Below are positions 1 to 6,712 of a stretch of 12,320 nt of DNA, piece by piece (the stretch's first letter is position 1; each line of letters opens with the position of its first letter). Source of the stretch: JBQTKD01 sp052386455 (GTDB taxonomy: Bacteria; Actinomycetota; Actinomycetes; Sporichthyales; Sporichthyaceae); assembly GCA_052386455.1 (NCBI GenBank), contig JBQTKD010000060.1, positions 1 through 12,320 on the forward strand, in the 5' to 3' direction. The position numbers were made by a program, and so were the translations under genes. Under the pieces are notes generated by a model that was given only the letters and a program-made list of their open reading frames with translations, had not been told where the DNA came from and searched no databases.

Positions 1-49
1 AAACCCCGCCGGTGGTTCTGTCTGCCCTGTTTGTTTTGGCGGGGGGGGG

Positions 50-92
50 GTGGCACGTCCGCGTCCTGCAGAGTCGTTGCGTAGGGTGCCAC
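50..92. promoter_or_regulatory. Inverted repeat and G10 tract upstream of the TerD gene
   Basis: A perfect 7-bp inverted repeat, GTGGCAC at 50-56 and GTGCCAC at 86-92, lies in the leader of the tandem TerD gene. It follows directly on a run of ten G at 41-50. A possible -10 hexamer TAGGGT sits at 82-87, overlapping the right arm, but I see no convincing -35 at the proper distance. A purine-rich GAGAGGA (107-113) seven bases before the ATG is the ribosome binding site. The repeat could be an operator or an mRNA hairpin; nothing in the window identifies a binding protein. Confidence 0.35.
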
Positions 93-120
93 GCGACGTC
101 GTCGGCGAGAGGATCAACGC

Positions 121-1293
121 ATGACCGTGCTCGCGAAGGGTGCCAACACCGCCGTCTCCGCGCGCCGAGTACGAGCAGTCCTCGGCTGGACGGCCGGCGC
201 GGGGAGCCCGGACGTGGACGCCTCGGCGCTGCTGGTCACCGAGTCGGGCAAGGTCCGCTCCGACGACGACTTCGTCTTCTACAACCAGCCCAACCATCCG
301 GGCGGCGCGGTGTCCCACGCGGGCAAGTCCGGGGGCACCGACACCCTGCTCGTCGACCTGTCCCGCCTCACCCCCGACGTCACCGGCGTCGCTCTGGCGG
401 CCTCGGCCGACGGCGGAACGTTCGGACAGGTGCCGGGGCTGCACCTGACGCTCTTCGACGCGGACAGCGGCGCGGAGCTGGCCCGCTTCGACGACATGCA
501 GGCCTCCACCGAGACCGCGTTCGTCGTCGGCGAGCTGTACCTGCGCAACGGCGCCTGGAAGTTCCGCGCCGTCGGTCAGGGCTGGGCCTCGGGCCTGGCC
601 GGGCTCGCGACCGACTACGGCATCTCCGTCGAGGAGCCCACGCCGCCCGCTGCGGCGCCGCCCGCGGCCGCGCCGGCGGCCCCGCCGCCTCCCCCGCCCG
701 CTCCCGCCGGCCCGGTGAACTTGGACAAGGGCCTGGTGAGCCTCAAGAAGGGCGATCGGGTCAGCCTGACCAAGACCGGCGCTCCCGCGCTGTCGAAGGT
801 GATCTTCGGCCTGGGCTGGGACCCCGCAAAGGGCGGCAAGGACATCGATCTGGACGCCTCGGTCGTCGTCTTCGACGCAGCGGGCAAGGACCTGGAGGTT
901 GTCTACTTCAGCGCCCGCTTCGCCTTCGGCCGGGCGATCGAGCACTCCGGGGACAACCTCACCGGCGAGGGCGAGGGCGACGACGAGCAGATCGTCGTGG
1001 ACCTGAAGGACCTGCCGGGGAACGTCGCGGCGCTGGTCTTCACCATCAACTCCTTCCGGGGCCAGAAGTTCACCGAGGTGTCCCGCGCCTTCTGCCGCTT
1101 GGTGGACGCGACGACCAACGCCGAACTCGTCCGGTTCGACCTCACCGACTCGCAGCCCGCCACGGGCGTGCTGATGTGCGCCGTCACCCGCACGCCCGCA
1201 GGCACCTGGGAGATGCGCGCGCTCGGCGAGTTCCACGACGGCCGGACGGGCAAGAACATGGTCGGCCCGGCGAAGGCCGCCCTGCGGATCTAG
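121..1293 (+). CDS. Tandem TerD-domain protein (tellurium resistance / stress family)
   Basis: A 390-residue cytoplasmic protein with two TerD-family domains. The family binds calcium through acidic clusters and is linked to tellurite and general stress responses, but its biochemical role is unsettled. Domain 1 spans about residues 1-172 and shows the usual opening (LTKG-like AKGAN, then PDVDASALL and FVFYNQP). A Pro/Ala-rich linker (about 173-198) follows, then domain 2 (about 199-390) with GLGWDP, DIDLDAS and GDNLTGEGEGDDE. The acidic GDNLTGEG block is intact only in domain 2; in domain 1 the equivalent stretch is a short GKSGGTDT. The ATG at 121 has a GAGAGGA ribosome binding site seven bases upstream and matches the usual family N-terminus. 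The gene stands alone, with no other ter genes nearby, and converges on the next gene with overlapping stops. Family assignment is secure; a direct role in tellurite resistance is not shown. Confidence 0.93.
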   Translation: MTVLAKGANTAVSARRVRAVLGWTAGAGSPDVDASALLVTESGKVRSDDDFVFYNQPNHPGGAVSHAGKSGGTDTLLVDLSRLTPDVTGVALAASADGGTFGQVPGLHLTLFDADSGAELARFDDMQASTETAFVVGELYLRNGAWKFRAVGQGWASGLAGLATDYGISVEEPTPPAAAPPAAAPAAPPPPPPAPAGPVNLDKGLVSLKKGDRVSLTKTGAPALSKVIFGLGWDPAKGGKDIDLDASVVVFDAAGKDLEVVYFSARFAFGRAIEHSGDNLTGEGEGDDEQIVVDLKDLPGNVAALVFTINSFRGQKFTEVSRAFCRLVDATTNAELVRFDLTDSQPATGVLMCAVTRTPAGTWEMRALGEFHDGRTGKNMVGPAKAALRI

Positions 1294-2369
1294 CGGCGAG
1301 TCCGCCACACGAGGGCGTCCGACACGGCGCGTTCGCCGACGGCCCGGTTCACCGAGCGCCCGCGGATCGCCATCGACGTCGAGCCACCACCGTCGAGATT
1401 GACCGCCTCGCTCATGCCCAGACCCTGCGCGATGCGGGCCGCGTCCTTCAACGACACCCCACCGTTGATCGTCGCGAGCACGATCCGCCCGTCGCGCGTC
1501 GTACCCGCGATGGACCGCTCGTGCTTGCGGAACAGTCGCCGGTTTCGGTCCGGCACCACGACCTTGCCCGACTCCACCAGCCGGAACCGGCCGGTGATCG
1601 CCGAGATCGCCTTGGTCAGCCGCACCGCCCCGCCGTTGCGTTCGCGGAGCACCTTCGTTTCTCCGTGGCACCCGGGGCCGCTCGCGAACGGCAGGCTTCC
1701 CAGCCGAGAGAGCGGCTTGCATCCGGCCGGGATCGTCAGGCCGGTGCGCACGGCAGGCCCGACCCGCGCGATCTGCAGGGTGTTGTTCCGGGAGTCCACC
1801 ACCAGCGTCGTCTCCGCAGCGTAGCCAGTGGGCCGGGAGACGACCCTGCCGTTCCGCACCGTCAGGCCGGACGCGTGCCCGCTGCCGTGGAAGAAGGAGC
1901 CGTTGATGCCGACGAGCCCGTCCACCGAGCGCGTCAGCGTGCTCGTCCGCGTGCGGCGGCCGGGCCGGTTCGCGACGACGAGGCTTCCGTCGGCCACCGA
2001 CGGGTTGATCGTCACGGCACGCACGACGACGGTTCGGTCCGCGTGCGACACGTGCGTGGTCGCGTACATCACGCCCGGGGCGAGCCAGGTCGTCTGCGCC
2101 AGGTCGGGTCGGAGCAGTTCGGCGAGCAGATACTCCGCGACGTCGGCTCGGGTCGGGACCGGCACCGGCACCGGCACCGGCACCGGCGGAGCGAAGGCCG
2201 CCGGAGGCGCGATCGCAGCCGCGGCCGCCGGAACGGGAGCGGGAACCGGCGCGCCGGCCTTGGCGTTGGGCACCACGAGGGTCGCCGAGCCGGCGAGCAC
2301 CGACGCGCCGAACGCGGCCAGCGCGAGGCGCCGGGCGCGGCGACGTACGACTGTGGAGACCGTGAGCAC
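1290..2369 (-). CDS. Secreted phosphodiester glycosidase (NAGPA) family protein
   Basis: A protein of about 359 residues with an export signal and a C-terminal NAGPA/DUF2233-type domain. This family is named for the enzyme that uncovers mannose-6-phosphate by removing N-acetylglucosamine; bacterial members are exported and mostly of unknown substrate. Visible motifs are GINGSFF (about 154-160) and NLDGGGSTSM (about 324-333), both hallmarks of the fold. Residues 1-38 look like a signal peptide (RRRARR, hydrophobic core, then NAKA before the cut). A low-complexity Ala/Pro linker with PVPVPVPVPVP (about 62-72) joins it to the domain. An ATG at 2489 would add 40 residues before the Arg-rich signal start and is unlikely. 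The GTG at 2369 is preferred, although its GAGGG lies only one base upstream, so the start is uncertain. The stop overlaps the convergent TerD stop. Confidence 0.85.
   Translation of the reverse strand: MLTVSTVVRRRARRLALAAFGASVLAGSATLVVPNAKAGAPVPAPVPAAAAAIAPPAAFAPPVPVPVPVPVPTRADVAEYLLAELLRPDLAQTTWLAPGVMYATTHVSHADRTVVVRAVTINPSVADGSLVVANRPGRRTRTSTLTRSVDGLVGINGSFFHGSGHASGLTVRNGRVVSRPTGYAAETTLVVDSRNNTLQIARVGPAVRTGLTIPAGCKPLSRLGSLPFASGPGCHGETKVLRERNGGAVRLTKAISAITGRFRLVESGKVVVPDRNRRLFRKHERSIAGTTRDGRIVLATINGGVSLKDAARIAQGLGMSEAVNLDGGGSTSMAIRGRSVNRAVGERAVSDALVWRTRR
2155..2187. repeat. Hexanucleotide repeat encoding a Pro-Val linker
   Basis: Four perfect GGCACC units (2161-2184), flanked by a near-copy GGGACC and a partial GGC, lie inside the glycosidase-family gene. 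Read on the minus strand they encode alternating Pro-Val. Gain or loss of a unit would keep the reading frame and only change linker length. Confidence 0.8.
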
Positions 2370-2652
2370 GCCCTCGATAGTGCGCCGCCCCGCACGAGCG
2401 ACCACCACCGATTTGGGCCAAGAACGTTTCGAGTTGTGGCCAATCTGGCAAATGTCGCGCGGTTCGATCCCGTCGATCACACCAGCCACAGTTTCGCGGT
2501 CACCAGGGACTTTCTCGGCGCGGCTGGCGCATCCAACGAATATGACGCGTCCTCAGATTCGTTCTCGCGGGAACCAAACCCCAAACGCCCGGGTTAGCTC
2601 CCGTCCATGCGCGTAAGGACATAGGGATCAGGCCCACGAGGTCTGACCGCGC
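2370..2652. other. Divergent intergenic region between glycosidase and MscS genes
   Basis: This 283-bp gap carries the start regions of two divergently transcribed genes. It is slightly less GC-rich in the middle (about 2400-2460 and 2530-2580). I see no convincing sigma-70-like promoter pair. On the minus strand TTGCCA (revcomp of about 2447-2452) is followed after about 17 bases by a poor -10, AACGTT. A GAGGT at 2638-2642, ten bases before the ATG at 2653, is the likely binding site for the channel gene. No RNA gene or additional convincing coding region was seen. Confidence 0.4.
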
Positions 2653-3729
2653 ATGTCCGCGTTCGCCAGGAAGGCCGCCACCTTGTTCACCGAGACCGAT
2701 CCGAGCGCCCCAGCCGAACCGAGCCTCATCGCCGAATCCGCCGGCTCCTGCTTCTCCGGCGACGCCACGAAGGGGAGCCTGTGCCGGTGGGTGTACGACC
2801 GCACGGGCAACGAATGGCTCGCGCAGTCCTCGGACTGGCTGATCGCCCGACCCCTGCGGATCGTGCTGATCCTGGCCGTCGCGTTCCTGATCCGCAGTCT
2901 CGTGCAACGCGCGATCAAGCGCGCCGCCGACCGTCTCGCGGCCGGCGTTCCCTACCCCGGCCTCGGCCGCGGGCGGGGCGCCCAGGCGGAGACGACCAAC
3001 GGCACACTCGCGGCCGAGCGCCGCAAGCAGCGCGCGGACACGATGTCCTCGGTGCTCCGCAGCGTGGCCACCGGCGTTATCTTCACCGTCGCGTTTCTGA
3101 TGGTCGGCAGCGAACTCGGCCTGAACATCGGGCCGCTGATCGCCAGCGCGGGCATCATCGGCGTCGCGCTCGGCTTCGGCGCGCAGTCGCTGGTGAAGGA
3201 CTTCCTCTCCGGCCTGTTCATGATCGTGGAGGACCAGTACGGCGTCGGCGACGTGACCGACCTTGGCGACGCGACCGGCACGGTCGAGGCGGTCGGCCTG
3301 CGGGTCACTCGCGTGCGCGACGTGCACGGGACCGTGTGGTACGTCCGCAACGGCGAGATCGTCCGCGTCGGCAACAAGAGCCAGGGTTGGGCGCGCGCCA
3401 TCCTCGACGTCGACATCGCCTACGACGAAGACGTCTCGCGTGTCCGCGAGCTCATGCTCGACACGGCGCAGCAGACGTTCCGGGACAGGGACAACGCCGC
3501 CCTGATCGTGGAGCAGCCCGAGGTGTGGGGCGTGCAGGCGCTCAGCGCCGACGCGGTCGTCGTCCGCCTGGTCGTCAAGACGATGCCGCTGCAGCAGTGG
3601 AAGGTGGAGCGCCTACTCCGCGAGCGCATCAAGGCCGCGTTCGACGACGCCGGTGTGGAGATCCCGTTCCCGCAGCGCACCGTGTGGGTGCGGAACGAGG
3701 GCGAACTGGTGGGCGCTAAGTCGTCTTGA
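2653..3729 (+). CDS. MscS-family mechanosensitive ion channel
   Basis: A 358-residue membrane protein of the small-conductance mechanosensitive channel family, which opens under membrane tension to release solutes during osmotic downshock. Predicted helices lie at about 62-86, 137-155 and 160-192. The third is the Ala/Gly-rich pore-lining helix, ending in GFGAQSLVKDFLSGLFMI, followed by the beta domain start (EDQYGVGDVTDLG, about 193-205). A cytoplasmic alpha/beta domain fills the rest, ending near 350. The N-terminal segment before helix 1 has two Cys (33 and 44) in a CRWVYDRTGNE context, which I recall as common in actinobacterial MscS proteins; a disulfide is possible but unproven. Length and order fit the short actinobacterial type. 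The start has a modest GAGGT at ten bases. The 3' end overlaps the convergent downstream gene by 14 bp. Confidence 0.93.
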   Translation: MSAFARKAATLFTETDPSAPAEPSLIAESAGSCFSGDATKGSLCRWVYDRTGNEWLAQSSDWLIARPLRIVLILAVAFLIRSLVQRAIKRAADRLAAGVPYPGLGRGRGAQAETTNGTLAAERRKQRADTMSSVLRSVATGVIFTVAFLMVGSELGLNIGPLIASAGIIGVALGFGAQSLVKDFLSGLFMIVEDQYGVGDVTDLGDATGTVEAVGLRVTRVRDVHGTVWYVRNGEIVRVGNKSQGWARAILDVDIAYDEDVSRVRELMLDTAQQTFRDRDNAALIVEQPEVWGVQALSADAVVVRLVVKTMPLQQWKVERLLRERIKAAFDDAGVEIPFPQRTVWVRNEGELVGAKSS

Positions 3730-5798
3730 GCCTCATCGAGACGCTCTTGCCGGGGGCCAGGCCGCCGCCCGAGCCGGTGGTTACCCGGTAGGTGTGCGTG
3801 CCACGCGAGGTGGGCTTCACCGAGAAGTAGGTCGGCTTCGTGCCGTTGGTCTTGGCGGACTTCACCGCGCGCCATTTGCCGTCGACCCAGCGCTCCAGCG
3901 TGATCGTCTTGCCCGTCGCGACCGGGTTGACCCCGGCGACGATCGTGAAGGTCGTGCCGAGGCGGCCCGTCGACTTCTCCGACCACGCGACGACGTCCTT
4001 GGCGACGGTCACGCGCACCGGCGCGGAGGAGGCGCCCATCTTCGTGCCGGATCCGTTGAAGAACGCGTAGTAGTCGTAGGTGAAGGCGGGCTGATGGTAG
4101 GCGTAGAAGGACCCGTCGGAGGCGGTGCTCACCGTCTCCACCAGGTACCAGACGTCCGTGCCCGGCCGGCGTGCGGCAATGTCGACGTAGGAGTGGCCCA
4201 TTCCGGCGAACGTGCCCTGCAGCGTCACCGTGTCGCCGTAGACCGCCGACTTCTTCGACGCCTTCAGCGTCAGCTTGTTGGCCCGCACGACGGCGGTGGC
4301 TCGGGTGGACCACCGGCCCTCGGAGTCCTTCACGAACGCGGCGAACGCGTAGGCGCCGTTGGGGTGCAGACCGGGGTAGTACGCCTCGGTGCCGCGTCCG
4401 GAGTAGACCAGGTAGCTCCCCGATTCGCCCGCGGTCTTCGGTGCGGTGGTGCCCGGCTTGAGCCACACCTGGACCTCGCTCCAGTCCGGGGCGAGCGGGG
4501 CGGTCCAGCTCAACGTGACGTCGCTGTAGCCGGCGCTCGCGGACAGGCCGCGGACGGGGTCGGGGTTGGTGCCGGCGACGCCGGGCAGCGGTTGGCGCGG
4601 CGCGGTGGCGCGCCAGGCGATCGACCCGTACTGCGCGCCGGCGTAGTTGTAGGCGTAGTACCGGTAGGTCAGCGACAGCCGCGTGACGCGATCGTCGACG
4701 ACCTCGGCCTCGTGGACGTCGACGACGGCGTCGACGTAGCCGACGCCGGGCATCTCGACGCCGTAGCACCTTCCGCTTCCCGCGCGGATTGCGTCTCCGC
4801 AGCCGCCGCGGAAGGTGAGGGAGCGGGACCGATTCCAGTCCTTGGACACCAACTCCACCTCGAGGAATCCGGGGGTCCCGCCGACGGCGAGCACTGAGGT
4901 GGTCGGGTCGTCGGCGTAGGCGCCGCCGCCTCCGTAGGCGTTCGCCTCGTTCCACACCGCCCAGCCGGTGTGTCCGCCGATGCCGTATCCCCGCAGCTCG
5001 ACGGTCCGGTCCACATCGCCGACGCGGACCGCGAGCGTGCCGGTGCGGACCCCCTCCTCGGAGGGAGTGTGACGCACCCGTCAGAGTGCAGGAGCCGCCC
5101 GCCGGGATCGTGGCGCAAGCCTGGTCCGCGACGACGAAGTCCGTCTCGCCGGCGATGATCGCCGGGGTGCCGAGGGTCAGCGGGTCGCCGGTCGGGTTGA
5201 AGATCGCGACAGGCGCCCGCCCGGCCGTCGCTCCAACGTGCTGCGCGGGCCACGTGGTGTGCTCGCCCAGGACGAAGGCGGCGTCCGCCCCGGGATGGTT
5301 GCGGCGCACCTCGCCGAAGTACGGCTGGTCGGTTCCGCAGGAGACCTGGTAGGTCACCCACAGCGTGCTCAGGTCCGCCGAGGCGGCGCGGACCTGGAAG
5401 CGGCCGCCGGAGCAGTACTGGCCCGCGGGGCCGCCGTACACCGAGATGTCGGCCGGGGTGCAGTCGCCCACGCAGTCCGTGCCGTACTCGCCGAGCGTCA
5501 ACGGGGCCTCGGTGCGGCCGAAGGTCACGCTCCCGCGGGCGCTGCCCTCCCCGGTCACGCGGAGGTAGCCGTAGCTCGGCGAGTCGTCGACCGAGACGCG
5601 GTCCACGTCGGAGCGCCACGAGAGTGCCTGGTCGGCGTACCACCACGGACCGGCCGTGGAGTTCATCGTCAAGAAGGTGGTCGTCGCGGGGTCCACGGCC
5701 GCCTCGGCGGCCTGCGGCAGCAGCACCACGGAACCCGCGCCGAGACCACAGAGCACGGCGAAGCGGACCAGGACCCAACGAAGCGAACGCGAAGGCAT
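3716..5798 (-). pseudogene. Secreted multidomain (HYDIN-like, Fn3, Ig-like) protein split by a frameshift
   Basis: Two adjacent minus-strand reading frames form one exported protein of about 693 residues. The first part (5798 to about 5079, 240 residues) starts with a signal peptide (MPSRSLRW, hydrophobic stretch, AEA before the cut near residue 34) and a Cys-containing beta-rich domain. The second part (5077-3716, 453 residues) opens in the middle of a choice-of-anchor/HYDIN-like repeat. Joining SCTLT from part one to VRHTPSEEGVRTGTLAV from part two restores that repeat exactly. A fibronectin type III domain follows (about 415-505, GLSASAGYSDVTLSW), then two Ig-like beta modules (about 510-600 and 600-693). 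No catalytic motif is visible; adhesion or cell-surface binding is a guess. The frameshift may be real or a sequencing error. After 5077 the original frame continues open but reads as Arg-rich non-protein sequence. It converges on mscS, overlapping by 14 bp. Confidence 0.8.
5077..5079 (-). other. Apparent +1-base frameshift site in the secreted Fn3 protein gene
   Basis: On the minus strand the text reads CTG ACG G GTG CGT. One fewer G in the three-G run (CCC at 5077-5079 on the plus strand) would give CTG ACG GTG CGT and one continuous protein, Leu-Thr-Val-Arg. The GTG at 5077 is preceded in its own frame by TGA a few bases upstream and has no ribosome binding site of its own, so an independent start there is unlikely. 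Confidence 0.75.
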
Positions 5799-5817
5799 GA
5801 TCGGTCCGACGCGGCCT

Positions 5818-5851
5818 CGATTCGGCGCGTTCCGGCAGATCGGGCGAATCG
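5818..5851. promoter_or_regulatory. Inverted repeat in the divergent secreted-protein / crotonase gap
   Basis: CGATTCG (5818-5824) and CGAATCG (5845-5851) form a perfect 7-bp inverted repeat with a 20-base spacer, in the 130-bp gap between two divergent genes. A second pair, CAACCG (5871-5876) and CGGTTG (5894-5899), lies closer to the crotonase start. Either could be an operator, but no consensus is recognised. Confidence 0.25.
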
Positions 5852-5928
5852 GACCAACGGCGGGTGGGTCCAACCGAACGGATGACCCCCGTGCGGTTGA
5901 CTGGGCCCCGGACCGAGGAGGACGACGC

Positions 5929-6699
5929 ATGACCGACGCTGCCACCGCCATCCGCAGGGGGCGTGTGCTCGAGGTGCGCCTGTCCGCGCCCGAGCGCGGC
6001 AACTCGATCGACTTGGAGTCCGCGGCCGGGCTGGCCAAGGCCCTTGTCGTGGGGCCGGACGTCGGCGCGCTGGCGCTGACCCACGACGGGCCGAACTTCT
6101 GCGTCGGTGGCGACGTGCGCGGGTTCGCGGCCGCGACCGACCCGGAGGAGTACCTGCTGGACCTGGCCAACGCCGCCCACGTGTGCGTGCGCGCGCTGGC
6201 CCACGCCGGCGTGCCCGTCGTGATCGGCGCGCGCGGCTGGGCGGCCGGTGCCGGGATGGCGCTGCTGTTGACCGCGGACATCCTGGTGCTGGGCGAGTCG
6301 GCGAAGATGCGTGTCGCCTACCCCGGCATCGGCATCACGCCGGACTGCGGCATGACGTGGCACCTGCCGCGCGTCGTCGGCCAGGCCCGCGCGCGCGACA
6401 TCCTGCTGACCAACCGAGCCGTGGACGCCCGCGAGGCCCTCGCCATCGGCATCGCCGGCCGCGTGGTACCCGACGAGGAGGTCGACGCAACCGTCGCCGA
6501 GATCGCCGCCGGTTTGGCCGACGGCCCGACGCAGGCGTACCGCGGCATCCGTCGCCTGCTCGACGACGGCCTGGACCGCACCCTCGATGAACACCTCGAC
6601 TTCGAGGCGCGGTCCATCGCCGCGGCCGGGGCGTCGCCCGAGGGCTCGGAGGGCATCCGCGCCTTCCTGGAGAAGCGGCCCGCCCGCTACCACGACTAG
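5929..6699 (+). CDS. Crotonase-superfamily protein lacking hydratase glutamates (PaaG-like isomerase?)
   Basis: A 256-residue enoyl-CoA hydratase/isomerase superfamily protein, acting on acyl-CoA in the cytoplasm. The two oxyanion-hole regions are present (NFCVGGDV, about 64-71, and GWAAGAGMA, about 103-111). The two glutamates used by hydratases, 20 residues apart, are Ala111 and Tyr131 here, so ordinary water addition is unlikely. The segment GITPDCGMTWHLPRVVG (about 135-151) resembles the P-D-x-G-x-T-W pattern of PaaG-type isomerases, with Asp139 as a candidate acid/base. The C-terminus FLEKRPARYHD is typical of the family. The ATG at 5929 has a strong GAGGAGG (5915-5921) seven bases upstream; a longer upstream frame lacks such support. 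Its stop overlaps the Shine-Dalgarno of the pheA gene, so the two are probably co-transcribed and coupled. Exact substrate and reaction are unknown. Confidence 0.88.
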   Translation: MTDAATAIRRGRVLEVRLSAPERGNSIDLESAAGLAKALVVGPDVGALALTHDGPNFCVGGDVRGFAAATDPEEYLLDLANAAHVCVRALAHAGVPVVIGARGWAAGAGMALLLTADILVLGESAKMRVAYPGIGITPDCGMTWHLPRVVGQARARDILLTNRAVDAREALAIGIAGRVVPDEEVDATVAEIAAGLADGPTQAYRGIRRLLDDGLDRTLDEHLDFEARSIAAAGASPEGSEGIRAFLEKRPARYHD

Positions 6700-6712
6700 G
6701 AGCACCGAGATC
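6698..6712 (+). promoter_or_regulatory. Shine-Dalgarno and probable AUC start of pheA
   Basis: AGGAG at 6698-6702 overlaps the crotonase TAG stop (6697-6699). Seven bases later, at 6710-6712, is ATC, in frame with the prephenate dehydratase and four codons before its conserved IAYQGEPG opening. Spacing is ideal, and no ATG, GTG or TTG exists in frame between here and an ATG at 6587 deep inside the upstream gene. Confidence 0.6.

Noticed and set aside
2370..2489. ATG at 2489 as the start of the glycosidase-family gene
   Set aside because: It would place 40 polar residues before a clear signal peptide; a start close to the Arg-rich segment is more likely.
12..2597. An 861-residue open frame on the plus strand
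   Set aside because: It crosses the TerD and glycosidase genes in other frames, is dominated by Arg/Gly/Pro, and shows no domain. Typical of very GC-rich DNA.
5897..5902. TTGACT as a -35 element for the crotonase gene
   Set aside because: The position 17 bases downstream falls in the Shine-Dalgarno region and shows no -10-like sequence.
3420..6281. A 953-residue open frame on the minus strand as one gene
   Set aside because: Only its middle (5798 to about 5079) is protein-like. The 5' end lies antisense to the crotonase start and the 3' end is Arg-rich noise after the frameshift point and antisense to mscS.
6587..6709. ATG at 6587 as the pheA start
   Set aside because: It would add 41 Arg/Pro/Ser-rich residues absent from the family, overlap the crotonase gene by 113 bp and lacks a Shine-Dalgarno.
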